A stretch of DNA of 18,023 nt from CAIOSQ01 sp044359885 (GCA_044359885.1 JBIKLI010000044.1:1-18023); one strand, 5' to 3'. Counted from the stretch's first letter, positions 5,714 through 13,915 are shown. The notes: generated by a model not told the origin, from the sequence alone. Program-made: numbers and translations.

Positions 5714-8652
5714 CCGCGCATCCTCGCGCCCTTGGGGTCGAAGAAGACGGGCCTGACGACCTCGGCGTCGATCCGCGCGCCAGACGGCGCGAACAGCCGA
5801 ACCCGGCCGCCGATCAGGGCGCGCCCGCCTTCGACCAGGGCCAGCGCCAGGGACCGCCCCAGCGTGGGGCTCATGCAACTCGCGGTCACATGGCCGCGTC
5901 CGCCGCGCCCGTCCTCGGTCAGCACCACCGCGCCCTCGGCCGGCACCTCCGCGGGATCTGCCGTGAGCAGGCCGACGAGTTGCGGCCGGGGCGCGGGATC
6001 GGCGCGGTTGCGCGCCAGCGCCTGCTTGCCGACGAAGTCCGGCTTGCCGGCGGCGACGATCCAGCCCATGCCGAGATCGTAGGGATCGGCGATCCCGTCC
6101 GCCTCGTGCCCGACCGACAGGAACCCCTTCTCGATCCGCAGGACGTGGTTGGCTTCCGATCCCAGCGGCACGATGCCATGCGCGGCGCCCGCATCCATCA
6201 GCGCCCGCCACAGATCGAGCGCCCGGCGCGCGGGTACATTGACCTCGAAGCTAAGCTCGCCGGTGAAGCTGACCCGCATGACGCGCGCCGGGATGCCGGC
6301 CACCCGGCCCTCGCGCAGCGCCATGAACGGGAAGGCCGCGGACGACAGGTCGATGTCGGTGCCGGCGGCCGTCAGAACCTGCCGCGCCAGCGGACCGCAC
6401 AGCACGATGTCCGCCCATTGCGCGCCCACCGGCACCATCCGGACATCCAGTTCCGGCCAGACGACCTGGCGGTGATACTCGAAACGCGCCAGCGCCGCTT
6501 CGGCGTTGCCGGTGGTCGTGGTCGCCAGGAAACGCTGTGCCGACAGGCGGAACACGACGCCGTCGTCGAAGACGCGGGCGTCCTCGAACAGCATCATGCC
6601 GTAGCGGCCCGTTCCGGCCGGCAGGTCGGCCAAGGCGTTGCAGTAGAGCCGCTCCAGGAAGGCCGAGGCGTCGCGGCCGCCGAACTCGAACTTGCCGAGC
6701 GGGCTGGAATCGTAGATCGCCACACCGGTGCGGCAGGCGACGCATTCGCGCGCGGTCGCGGTCTCGAGCGTCTCGCCGGCGCGCGGATAGTAGCCCGGCC
6801 GGCGCCAATTCGCCCCGACGTCGTACATCACCGCGCCGGCGGCCTCGTGCCACGCCGTCAGCGGCGTGGCGCGCGCGGGCGCAAGGAACCAGCCGTCGCG
6901 CGGCGCGATGGTCGCGAAGGCGACCGGCGCGAAAGGCGGGCGGTAGGTCGTGGTTCCGATCGTCCCCGGAAGGTCGCCGCGGGCCTGCGCCAGCACCGCG
7001 ATCGCCTCGAGATTGCCGTAGCGCCCCTGGTCGCCGGCCATGCCCGTGGTCGTGTAGCGCTTCATCAGTTCGACCGAGTCGTAGCCCTCGCGCGCGGCCA
7101 GCCTCACGTCGTCGGCGGTGACGTCGGCGGCAAGATCGACGAAGACCTTGCCTGCGCCCGCGCGGCGCGGCGCCTCGATCCCCGGCGCGCGGTCGGGTTC
7201 GAATTCCTCGGGCGCGATCACGTCCTCGATCCGGGCTGACGGCGCCTTGCGCCCGAGCCCCGCGGCGATCGCCCGCGCCGTCGCCTGCGCATCCGCAAGG
7301 GCGGCCGCCAGCCCGAAGCGGCCGGCGCAGGCACCGACGCTGGCGACCGGGCGCGAATCCGTTCGCGGCAGGAACGCATCCAGCGCCGGATCGTGGTCGA
7401 GCTTCCCACCTGCATGACAGTGCAGATGGACCAGCGGCGTCCAGCCTCCGGAGACCGCGATCACGTCGCAGTCGATGGTCCGCGGGCGATCGACATCCGC
7501 GGGCGACGCGACCCGGACGCCCTCGACCAGCCGTCCGGCGACGTCCGCCGCATGCTGGCCGGCGACGACGGCGACGCCCAGACGTCCCGCCAGATCCAGC
7601 GCCGCCGCCGGGATCAGCCGCCGCGAATCGACGATGGCCGAGACCTGGACGCCCAGGCGCCGCAGCCGCGCGACGTCGCCATAGGCCGCGCCGTTGTTCG
7701 CGACCGCGACCACGCTGCGTCCGCAGGCGATCGCGAAACGCTCGGCGTAGCGCCGGACCGCCGACAGCGACATGACGCCTGGACGGTCGTTGTTGGGAAA
7801 CAGCATCGGACGCTCGATCGCGCCGGTGGCGAGCACCACGCGCGCGGCGCGGATCCGCCACAGGCGGGCATCCAGACCCTCGACGGGATCGCGCGTGACC
7901 GCCAGGGCATAGCCATGGTCGTGAAGGCCGAAGACCAGCGTCCGCGCCAGACGCCGGCATCCGGGTGCGGCGTCGAACTCGGCGGTCGCGCGCGCCACCC
8001 ACTCGCCCGCCGACGCGCCGTCGACCCATGCCTCCATGCCGGCGAGATGGGCGGCACCGGGCTCTGCGCCGTCGTCGGCCAGGACGACGCGGGCGCCGCT
8101 GACGGCCAGGTCCCGCGCGGCGGCCAGCCCGGCCGGACCGGCGCCGACGACCAGCACGTCGCAATGCAGATGCTCGGCGTCGCGACGCCAGGATGGCGGC
8201 CGGGCGTCCACCCGGCCGAGCCCGGCGGCGGCGCGGATCGCGCGCTCCCAATGCGGCCACGCGCCCGCCGGTCCCATGAAGGTCTTGTAGTAGAAGCCGG
8301 CCGGGATCAGCGGCGCCAGCCAGTCGTGGATCTCGCGCAGATCGAAGCGCAGGCTGGGCCAGACATTGACCGGACGCGCGTCCAGACCCTCGGCGAGTTC
8401 CACGCGCGTCGCGAGCGCCAGGGGATCCTCGCCGCAGGCGACCAGCGCGTTGGGCTCGTCGAGGTCGAAGCCATGGATGCCGCGCGGCCGGTGATACTTG
8501 AAGCTGCGCGCGACGAGCCGCTCGCCGCCGGCGATCAGCGCCGCGGCCAGCGTCTCGCCCCGATGGCCGGAAAGGCGCCTTCCGTCGAAGCGGAACGCGA
8601 CCGCGGCGCCGCGCGGCGCCGACCCGGTGCCGGCCAGGCGGTAGCCGCTCAT
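5710..8652 (-). CDS. soxA: Sarcosine oxidase alpha subunit
   Basis: SoxA is the 980-residue large subunit of heterotetrameric sarcosine oxidase, which oxidises sarcosine to glycine, H2O2 and formaldehyde, or 5,10-methylene-tetrahydrofolate when folate is present. Domains in order: a ferredoxin-like Fer2_4 region without cluster cysteines (about 20-95, including SFKYHRPRGIHGFD); an NAD-binding Rossmann region with GAGPAG at 170-175; a pyridine-nucleotide-disulphide oxidoreductase core (VVLATGAIERPMLFPNNDRPG); and a C-terminal GcvT-like folate-binding domain from about 590 to the end (YDSSPLGKFEFGG, MRVSFTGELSFEV). Length is typical. Both ends overlap neighbours by four bases (soxD stop/soxA start and soxA stop/soxG start), so the subunits are probably made by coupled translation. 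No key segment looks missing. Confidence 0.96.
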   Translation of the reverse strand: MSGYRLAGTGSAPRGAAVAFRFDGRRLSGHRGETLAAALIAGGERLVARSFKYHRPRGIHGFDLDEPNALVACGEDPLALATRVELAEGLDARPVNVWPSLRFDLREIHDWLAPLIPAGFYYKTFMGPAGAWPHWERAIRAAAGLGRVDARPPSWRRDAEHLHCDVLVVGAGPAGLAAARDLAVSGARVVLADDGAEPGAAHLAGMEAWVDGASAGEWVARATAEFDAAPGCRRLARTLVFGLHDHGYALAVTRDPVEGLDARLWRIRAARVVLATGAIERPMLFPNNDRPGVMSLSAVRRYAERFAIACGRSVVAVANNGAAYGDVARLRRLGVQVSAIVDSRRLIPAAALDLAGRLGVAVVAGQHAADVAGRLVEGVRVASPADVDRPRTIDCDVIAVSGGWTPLVHLHCHAGGKLDHDPALDAFLPRTDSRPVASVGACAGRFGLAAALADAQATARAIAAGLGRKAPSARIEDVIAPEEFEPDRAPGIEAPRRAGAGKVFVDLAADVTADDVRLAAREGYDSVELMKRYTTTGMAGDQGRYGNLEAIAVLAQARGDLPGTIGTTTYRPPFAPVAFATIAPRDGWFLAPARATPLTAWHEAAGAVMYDVGANWRRPGYYPRAGETLETATARECVACRTGVAIYDSSPLGKFEFGGRDASAFLERLYCNALADLPAGTGRYGMMLFEDARVFDDGVVFRLSAQRFLATTTTGNAEAALARFEYHRQVVWPELDVRMVPVGAQWADIVLCGPLARQVLTAAGTDIDLSSAAFPFMALREGRVAGIPARVMRVSFTGELSFEVNVPARRALDLWRALMDAGAAHGIVPLGSEANHVLRIEKGFLSVGHEADGIADPYDLGMGWIVAAGKPDFVGKQALARNRADPAPRPQLVGLLTADPAEVPAEGAVVLTEDGRGGRGHVTASCMSPTLGRSLALALVEGGRALIGGRVRLFAPSGARIDAEVVRPVFFDPKGARMRG

Positions 8653-8888
8653 GTCGCGATCGCGTTGTCGCGGGTGTCGCGACGCAGGCGGAACCAGCGG
8701 CGGCAGCCCAGACGATGCCACCACAGCTCCTCGTGGACGCCCCTGGCGTTGTCGCGCATGTAGAGACGCTCGGCCAGCGCCGCCCCGTCCGGCGCGGCGT
8801 CGGCGGATGGCCGGCGCGACGCCTCGCCGCCGCACGAGAATTCGATCTCGGCACGCGGGCCGCAGAACGGGCAGGGGATCGACAGCAT
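8649..8888 (-). CDS. soxD: Sarcosine oxidase delta subunit
   Basis: SoxD is a small zinc-binding subunit of the heterotetrameric oxidase. The 79 residues have the typical CPFCGPR motif (Cys6, Cys9) near the N-terminus and a distal HRLGCRRWF segment (His58, Cys62) that would complete the zinc site. The middle carries the conserved YMRDNARGVHEELWWH pattern. A TGAGGA sequence that overlaps the soxB stop serves as the ribosome site, 7 bases before the ATG region, so soxD probably depends on soxB translation. Its stop overlaps the soxA start as ATGA. Length and order (B-D-A-G) are canonical. Confidence 0.96.
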   Translation of the reverse strand: MLSIPCPFCGPRAEIEFSCGGEASRRPSADAAPDGAALAERLYMRDNARGVHEELWWHRLGCRRWFRLRRDTRDNAIAT

Positions 8889-8895
8889 GCGGTCC

Positions 8896-10143
8896 TCAGA
8901 TCCGGTTCGATGCGCCGGCCGTCTCGAACAGCGGCCGGCCGCGAGCGAAGCGCGACAGCAGCAGATGTCCGGCCAGCGGATGCGGCGATCCGGTCGCGAC
9001 CAGATGGGCGAGCGCCACGCCGCCGATCGGGATCGCCTTGAAACCGCCCGATCCCCAGCCGACGCTGAGGCTGAGCCCCTCGACCGGCGACGGCGACAGG
9101 ATCGGCGTGATGTCGTGGCAGAGATCGATCGCGCCCGCCCATTGACGCAGCATCCGCACCCGGCGCAGCGCCGGGAACAGCGACAGCATCGCAGCGACCG
9201 TCTCCTCGACCACCGCGAAGCTGCCGCGGGCCGCGTAGGACGGGTAGATGTCGGCGCCGCCGCCGATGACCAGCTCGCCCTTGTCCGACTGGGAAAAATA
9301 CGTGGCGAAATGGGGGATGTTCACGATCACGTCCAGCATCGGCTTCAGCGGCTCGGACACGAAGGCCTGCAGCGGCACCGTCTCGATCGGCAGCCGGAAG
9401 CCGGCGCTGGCCGCCAGCACGCCCGCATGCGCGGCGACGCAAAGCGCCACGCGCGGAGCGGCGACGAAGCCGCGCGCGGTCTCGACCCCGGTCACGCGCC
9501 CGCCTTCGCGACGGATCGCCCGCACCTCGCAGTTCTGCACGATGTCGACGCCCAGCGCGTCGGCCGCGCGGGCATAGCCCCAGGCGACCGCATCGTGGCG
9601 CGCGACGCCGGCGGTCGGATGCCAGGTCGCGGCCAGGACCGGCAGGCGCGGCGATGCGCCGGGCTCAAGCAGCGGGACGCGCGCCCGGGCGGCATCCGGC
9701 GTCAGGATCTCGAAGGGAACGCCGACCAGACGCAGCGCCGCCTGCCGCCGCCGGACGTCGCGCAGCTTGCCCCAGGTCTGGATCAGGTCGATCTGCCCGC
9801 GCTGGCTGAACATGACGTTGTAGTTCAGCGTCCGCGACAGGCTCTCCCACAACGCGATGCCCGCGGCGTAGAAGCGCATCGACGGCTCGCGCAGATAGTT
9901 GGCGCGGATCGTGACCGTGTTGCGCGCGGTGTTGCCACCGCCCAGCCATCCCTTCTCCAGCACCGCGATCCGGGTCATGCCGTGGTCGCGCGCCAGATGA
10001 TAGGCGGTCGCCAGCCCATGTCCGCCGCCGCCGACGATGACGGCGTCGTAGGCCGGCTGCAGCGGCGTGTCGCGCCAAGCGCGCGGCCACTGCCGGTGAC
10101 CGGTCAGGGCGTTGCGCACGAGCGAGAGGACGGAATAGCGCAT
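8896..10143 (-). CDS. soxB: Sarcosine oxidase beta subunit
   Basis: SoxB is the 415-residue catalytic flavoprotein subunit that oxidises sarcosine. It starts MRYSVLSLVRNALTGHRQW, the usual SoxB opening, which fixes the start even though no strong ribosome site is visible. The FAD-binding motif GGGGHG is at 38-43 and is followed by the ELEK-like VLEKGWLGGGN. His183 in ARHDAVAWG matches the His that carries covalent FMN in the corynebacterial enzyme (near residue 173). The C-terminal region (SVGWGSGGFKAIPIGG) closes the FAD fold. It is first in the operon, 7 bases from soxD, and divergent from the solute-binding-protein gene across a 141-base regulatory region. glyA and purU, often found beside soxBDAG, are absent here. 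Confidence 0.96.
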   Translation of the reverse strand: MRYSVLSLVRNALTGHRQWPRAWRDTPLQPAYDAVIVGGGGHGLATAYHLARDHGMTRIAVLEKGWLGGGNTARNTVTIRANYLREPSMRFYAAGIALWESLSRTLNYNVMFSQRGQIDLIQTWGKLRDVRRRQAALRLVGVPFEILTPDAARARVPLLEPGASPRLPVLAATWHPTAGVARHDAVAWGYARAADALGVDIVQNCEVRAIRREGGRVTGVETARGFVAAPRVALCVAAHAGVLAASAGFRLPIETVPLQAFVSEPLKPMLDVIVNIPHFATYFSQSDKGELVIGGGADIYPSYAARGSFAVVEETVAAMLSLFPALRRVRMLRQWAGAIDLCHDITPILSPSPVEGLSLSVGWGSGGFKAIPIGGVALAHLVATGSPHPLAGHLLLSRFARGRPLFETAGASNRI

Positions 10144-10222
10144 CGCCGGAAGATCGAAGTGGGATGGACGCGGGAGCCCCGATTTGCCGCTTCCGACCGC
10201 CGCGGCGCAAGGATTTCTGCAT

Positions 10223-10250
10223 TTGACGCTCGCCGGGAGCGAACTATGCT
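10223..10250 (+). promoter_or_regulatory. Sigma70-like promoter for the binding-protein/Rieske operon
   Basis: TTGACG (10223-10228) and TATGCT (10245-10250) are separated by 16 bases. They match 5/6 and 4/6 of the TTGACA/TATAAT consensus. Predicted transcription would start near 10257, giving a leader of about 28 bases to the ATG at 10285. This is the best promoter match I found in the window. Confidence 0.55.
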
Positions 10251-10268
10251 GGATCCAATCCCCGTCAA

Positions 10269-10283
10269 GAATGAGGCTCATTC
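10269..10283. promoter_or_regulatory. Perfect 15-bp inverted repeat over the ribosome-binding site
   Basis: GAATGAG-G-CTCATTC is a perfect inverted repeat with 7-base arms and a single central base. It lies 1 base before the ATG of the binding-protein gene and includes its GAGG ribosome site (10273-10276). It sits just downstream of the predicted transcription start, a usual place for a repressor operator. Alternatively the RNA could form a 5-bp stem with a 5-base loop over the ribosome site. The regulator is unknown. Confidence 0.5.
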
Positions 10284-10284
10284 G

Positions 10285-11103
10285 ATGAATCGTCGCGACC
10301 TCGGCCGGATGCTCGGCCTCGGCACCGCCTCCGGCGTCCTGCTCGCGGCGGCTGCCGCGCCGCAAATCGCCCAGGCCCAGGCGGCCGGCAGATCGCGTCT
10401 CGCCCAGATCCTGGAGCGCGGGACGATCCGGATCGGGACCACCGGCGACTTCAACCCGATGTCCTTCCGCGACCCCGGCTCGAACGAGTATCGCGGCTTC
10501 GACATCGAGGCGATGACCCAGCTGGCCGCCGACATGGGCACCCGGATCGAATGGGTCCAGACCGAGTGGGCGACGCTGGTGGCGGGCATCGCCGCCGGCC
10601 GCTTCGACATTTTCTCGGGCGCTTCGGTCAGCATGGCCCGGGCACGCACGGCGGCGTTCTCGATCCCCTATCTCGAGCTCGGCACCGTCCCGCTGGCGCT
10701 CAAGGCCAATGCCGGCAAGTTCCGCACCTGGGAGTCGATCAACGATCCCGGCGTGCGCGTCGCCACCTTCATGGGCACGGTCTTCGAGGAGCAGGCCAAG
10801 GCGCATTTCCCGCGCGCACAGCTGCGCGCGGTGCAGGCCCCCGCGACCGGCTTCCAGGAAGTGCTGGCCGGCCGCGCCGACGTGACGATCACCAGCACGA
10901 TCGAGGCGTCGTCGCTGGTGCGTCGCTTCGACCAGCTGACGCTGCTCGGCGAGAACGTGCGGCCGCGCAACCGCCGCCCGCTCGCCTTCGTCGTCGCCCA
11001 GGACGAGCCGACCTGGCTCAATTTCGTCAACACCTGGGTGTCGCTGAAGACCACCGAGGGGTTCTTCGAAGCCCTCGAAGCCAAGTGGCTGCCCAAGGCC
11101 TGA
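10285..11103 (+). CDS. Periplasmic solute-binding protein, polar amino acid/cyclohexadienyl dehydratase-like
   Basis: This 272-residue exported protein belongs to the SBP_bac_3 family. The N-terminus MNRRDLGRML plus an Ala-rich hydrophobic stretch to about residue 33 (QIAQAQA) is a signal peptide, possibly Tat-type because of the Arg pair. The mature part begins ILERGTIRIGTTGDFNPMSFRDPGSNEYRG-like and continues through GRFDIFSGASVSMARA, closely resembling both amino-acid-binding proteins and the periplasmic cyclohexadienyl dehydratase PheC. The segment VTITSTIEASS keeps a Glu where PheC has VMITDASET. The neighbouring permease favours transport over enzymatic activity. The start follows a GAGG site buried in an inverted repeat, behind a good promoter. 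It is the first gene of a four-gene operon. The ligand is unknown. Confidence 0.85.
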   Translation: MNRRDLGRMLGLGTASGVLLAAAAAPQIAQAQAAGRSRLAQILERGTIRIGTTGDFNPMSFRDPGSNEYRGFDIEAMTQLAADMGTRIEWVQTEWATLVAGIAAGRFDIFSGASVSMARARTAAFSIPYLELGTVPLALKANAGKFRTWESINDPGVRVATFMGTVFEEQAKAHFPRAQLRAVQAPATGFQEVLAGRADVTITSTIEASSLVRRFDQLTLLGENVRPRNRRPLAFVVAQDEPTWLNFVNTWVSLKTTEGFFEALEAKWLPKA

Positions 11104-11134
11104 CCCGCCGCGCGCGCGCCGGCCTGATGCCTTG

Positions 11135-11905
11135 ATGGCCGGCGCGCGTCACGCGCGGCTGTTGCTCGCCGCGGTCCTGCTGGCCGCGACGAGCGGCTGC
11201 GCGTCCGGCACCTACACCTGGGGCTGGTACGTCGTCTCGCCCTTCGACCCGCGCGGTCGCCGGAACCTCCAGTTCCTGCTCGACGGGCTGATGGCGACGG
11301 TCACGATCTCCGTCACCGCGATCGCGATCGCGGTCGTCGCCGGGGCGGCCCTGGCGATGCTGTCGCTGTCGCGCAGCACCCTTCTGCGGGCCGCCGCCCG
11401 CGTCTATGTCGAGGGCGTGAGGTCCATACCGCTGCTCGTCCTGCTGTTGTGGGTCTATTACGGCCTGCCCGTGGTGCTGGGCATCCAGTTCGGCGTCTTC
11501 GCCGCGGGCGTGATCAGCCTCGCGGTCAGCGACGCCGCCTTCGAGGCCGAGATCTTCCGCGCCGGCATCCAGTCGATCTCGCGCGGTCAGACCGAGGCGG
11601 CCCAGAGCCTCGGGCTGAACCGCTGGCAGACCATGCGGCTGATCGTCCTTCCCCAGGCCATCCGCCGCATCCTGCCCGCGCTGGGGAACCAGTTCGTCTA
11701 CGTGCTGAAGATGAGCTCGCTGGTATCGGTGATCGGCTTCCAGGAACTGACGCGGCGCGCCAACGAATTGACGCTGGTCGAGTATCGTCCGCTCGAGATC
11801 TATACGTTCCTGGTGCTCGAGTATCTGCTGCTGATCCTCCTCGTCTCGCTCCTGGTCCGCCGCCTCGAGCGCAGGCTGGCCCGCAACGGCGGCGACCGCC
11901 GGTGA
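11135..11905 (+). CDS. Amino-acid-type ABC transporter permease
   Basis: This 256-residue inner-membrane protein belongs to the HisM/GlnP permease group. Hydrophobic segments are visible near 8-20, 50-80, 97-117, 118-133, 185-202 and 222-241. The ATPase-contact EAA loop is EAAQSLGLN at 154-162, followed by the usual IVLPQAIRRILPALGNQF. The first segment ends in TSGC (Cys22), which looks like a lipobox; from memory, related permeases of this subgroup share this N-terminus, so it may be ordinary. I chose the ATG at 11135 over the TTG one codon upstream. It follows the binding-protein gene by 31 bases and precedes the Rieske gene by 28. No ATP-binding subunit is in the window, so the transporter needs one encoded elsewhere. 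Confidence 0.93.
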   Translation: MAGARHARLLLAAVLLAATSGCASGTYTWGWYVVSPFDPRGRRNLQFLLDGLMATVTISVTAIAIAVVAGAALAMLSLSRSTLLRAAARVYVEGVRSIPLLVLLLWVYYGLPVVLGIQFGVFAAGVISLAVSDAAFEAEIFRAGIQSISRGQTEAAQSLGLNRWQTMRLIVLPQAIRRILPALGNQFVYVLKMSSLVSVIGFQELTRRANELTLVEYRPLEIYTFLVLEYLLLILLVSLLVRRLERRLARNGGDRR

Positions 11906-11933
11906 AGACGCGCCATCAGCGAAGGCGGCACCG

Positions 11934-13265
11934 ATGAAGGCACAACCTTATTCCGGCTATCTGCGGCGCGCGGTTCCCGCCCCCGATCCCGAACTGACCT
12001 CGGTCGGTCCCGACACGCCCTGCGGCGAATACATCCGCCGGGCCTGGCAGCCGGTCGCGATGCTGTCGGAACTCGGCGAGCGGCCGCTGGCGCTGCGCAT
12101 CCTGGGCGAGGATCTGGTGCTGTTCCGCGACCTGTCCGGACGGATCGGCCTGCTGCACCGGCATTGCCTGCATCGCGGCGCCAGCCTGGAATACGGCATC
12201 CCCCTGGAGCGCGGCATCTCGTGCTGCTACCACGGCTGGACCTTCGACATCGACGGCACGATCCTCGCGACCCCCGCCGAACCGGCGTCCAGCCGCATCC
12301 GCGACACGCGCTGCCAGGGTGCCTACCGGGTGCATCTGCATGACGGACTCGTGTTCGCCTATCTCGGGCCACCCGAGACCACGCCCCCCTTCCCGGTCTT
12401 CGACACCGCGCGCGCCGGCGCCGAGCCCGTGCCCTTCGCGATCCGGATGCCCTGCAACTGGCTGCAGGTCTACGAGAACACGCAAGACCCCGTTCATGTC
12501 GTCTATCTCCACACGCGAATCTCGGGCGCGCAGTTCGGCGACGCGTCGGGCGCCGACCAGGAGATCGAGTATCGCCAGACCCCGCTCGGCATGATCAACG
12601 TCCAGACCCGGCTGTGGTCGGGGAATTTCTGGACGCGCTGCACCGAGACCATCCTGCCGAACTGCAACCAGGGCGGCGCGATCTGGGAGGCGGCCGACCG
12701 GCGCAAGGTCTTCCAGCGTGCCGCCTTCACGCGCTGGATGGTGCCGATCGACGACCGGGAGACGCTGGTGATCGGCTGGCGCTATTTCAGCGACGCGCTC
12801 GATCCGCAAGGCCTCGGCGACCGCAGCAAGGTCGGCAAGCAGCGCATCGACTTCATCGGACAGACCGAGGAAGAGCGCAGCTACGAGGCGCGCCAGCGTC
12901 AGCCGGGCGACTACGAGGTGCTGGTGTCCCAACGCCCCATCGCCGTCCACGCGCTCGAGACCCTCGCCTCCTCCGACCAGGGCGTGGCGATGCTGCGGCG
13001 CCTTCTGCGAAAGAACATCCGCGCCCTCGCCGAAGGGACTGCGCCCGCGCCCGTCCCTGCCGGGCCCGATGGTCTGGTCGCGACCTTCGTCCAGGACACG
13101 GTCGAACCGGCGACGGCCCAAGACCGCCAGGCCATGTCGGCGTTCGGCAAGCGGGTCGCGGATCTCGTCCTGGCCAGCGCGCGCGAGCCGGCGGACGGAC
13201 GGCGCGACTGGATCGACGCCCGGCTGTCCGCGCCGCGCGCCGGAGACGGCGAGACCGCGCCATGA
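11934..13265 (+). CDS. Rieske non-heme iron oxygenase, oxygenase (alpha) component
   Basis: This 443-residue oxygenase resembles the phthalate dioxygenase/vanillate O-demethylase type. The Rieske [2Fe-2S] ligands are Cys78-x-His80 (RHCLHRGASLEYG) and Cys97-x-x-His100 (SCCYHGWTFD). The mononuclear iron site in the C-terminal domain shows Asn182, bridging Asp185, His188 and His193 in ENTQDPVHVVYLHT. Family members hydroxylate aromatic rings or remove O- or N-methyl groups, and sequence alone does not tell which. Electrons must come from a reductase or ferredoxin, and none is encoded nearby. GAAGG lies 8 bases before the ATG. It is co-transcribed with the upstream ABC genes and overlaps the GST gene (ATGA). 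A demethylase role would suit the adjacent sarcosine oxidase, but this is inference. Confidence 0.93.
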   Translation: MKAQPYSGYLRRAVPAPDPELTSVGPDTPCGEYIRRAWQPVAMLSELGERPLALRILGEDLVLFRDLSGRIGLLHRHCLHRGASLEYGIPLERGISCCYHGWTFDIDGTILATPAEPASSRIRDTRCQGAYRVHLHDGLVFAYLGPPETTPPFPVFDTARAGAEPVPFAIRMPCNWLQVYENTQDPVHVVYLHTRISGAQFGDASGADQEIEYRQTPLGMINVQTRLWSGNFWTRCTETILPNCNQGGAIWEAADRRKVFQRAAFTRWMVPIDDRETLVIGWRYFSDALDPQGLGDRSKVGKQRIDFIGQTEEERSYEARQRQPGDYEVLVSQRPIAVHALETLASSDQGVAMLRRLLRKNIRALAEGTAPAPVPAGPDGLVATFVQDTVEPATAQDRQAMSAFGKRVADLVLASAREPADGRRDWIDARLSAPRAGDGETAP

Positions 13266-13915
13266 TCCTCTACTGGACGAAGCTGTCGAGCTACAGCGCC
13301 AAACTGCGAATCGCCTGCGCGCTCAAGCGGCTTGCGCCCGAACTGCGCCTGCCGCCCGACGGCAGCTATCGCAGCGAGGCCTACCGCCGCATCGTTCCGC
13401 TCGGCACGGTGCCGGCGCTGGTCGAAGGAGACATGGTGCTGAGCGAGAGCGACACGATCGTCGAATACCTGGAAGAGCGCTTCCCCGACCCGGCACTGCT
13501 GCCGGGGACGGCGCGCGAGCGCGCCCGGATCCGCTTCCTGTCGCGCTTCCACGACCTGCATCTCGAGCCCCCGTTGCGCGCGCTGTTCGGCCAGGCCGCG
13601 CCCGCGACCCGCGATGCGGCGATCGTCGCGGCGCAAGGCGACGGTTTCGCGCGCCGCCTCGCCCTGCTGGACGGCTTGCTGGACGACCGCGGCCCCTTCG
13701 CCGCGGGCCATGCACCGACCCTCGCGGATTGCGGCTTCCCGCCGACCCTCGCGATCGCGGACGGCCTGCTGGCGATGCTCGGGCGCCCCACGGCCTACGG
13801 ACCGCGGACCCGGCGCTGGCGCGACGCCTGCGCCGCCGATCCGCGCATCGAGAGCGTGATGGAGCCCTATCGCGCCGAGGTCGCCGCCTGGCTCGCCGCC
13901 AAGGCTGCCACCTGA
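13262..13915 (+). CDS. Glutathione S-transferase family protein, zeta-like N-terminus
   Basis: This 217-residue protein has a thioredoxin-fold N-terminal domain (1-80) and a helical C-terminal domain. LSSYSAKLRIACAL (8-21) resembles the zeta-class SSCSWRVRIAL motif with an active-site Ser pair (Ser9/Ser10). The cis-Pro motif is GTVPAL with Pro51, and the glutathione gamma-glutamyl contact is SESDTI (Glu62, Ser63). Zeta relatives include maleylacetoacetate and maleylpyruvate isomerases. The start overlaps the Rieske stop as ATGA, so the two proteins are probably made together; the GST may process the oxygenase product or protect against it. It ends 10 bases from the convergent SDR gene, with no clear terminator between them. 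Confidence 0.9.
   Translation: MILYWTKLSSYSAKLRIACALKRLAPELRLPPDGSYRSEAYRRIVPLGTVPALVEGDMVLSESDTIVEYLEERFPDPALLPGTARERARIRFLSRFHDLHLEPPLRALFGQAAPATRDAAIVAAQGDGFARRLALLDGLLDDRGPFAAGHAPTLADCGFPPTLAIADGLLAMLGRPTAYGPRTRRWRDACAADPRIESVMEPYRAEVAAWLAAKAAT

Noticed and set aside
11132..11134. TTG start for the permease one codon before the ATG
   Set aside because: The ATG at 11135 immediately follows and is the more usual start; the difference is one residue.
11135..11200. Permease as a lipoprotein because of TSGC at Cys22
   Set aside because: The rest of the protein is a normal multi-span permease. The lipobox is imperfect, and the segment works equally well as a first membrane helix.
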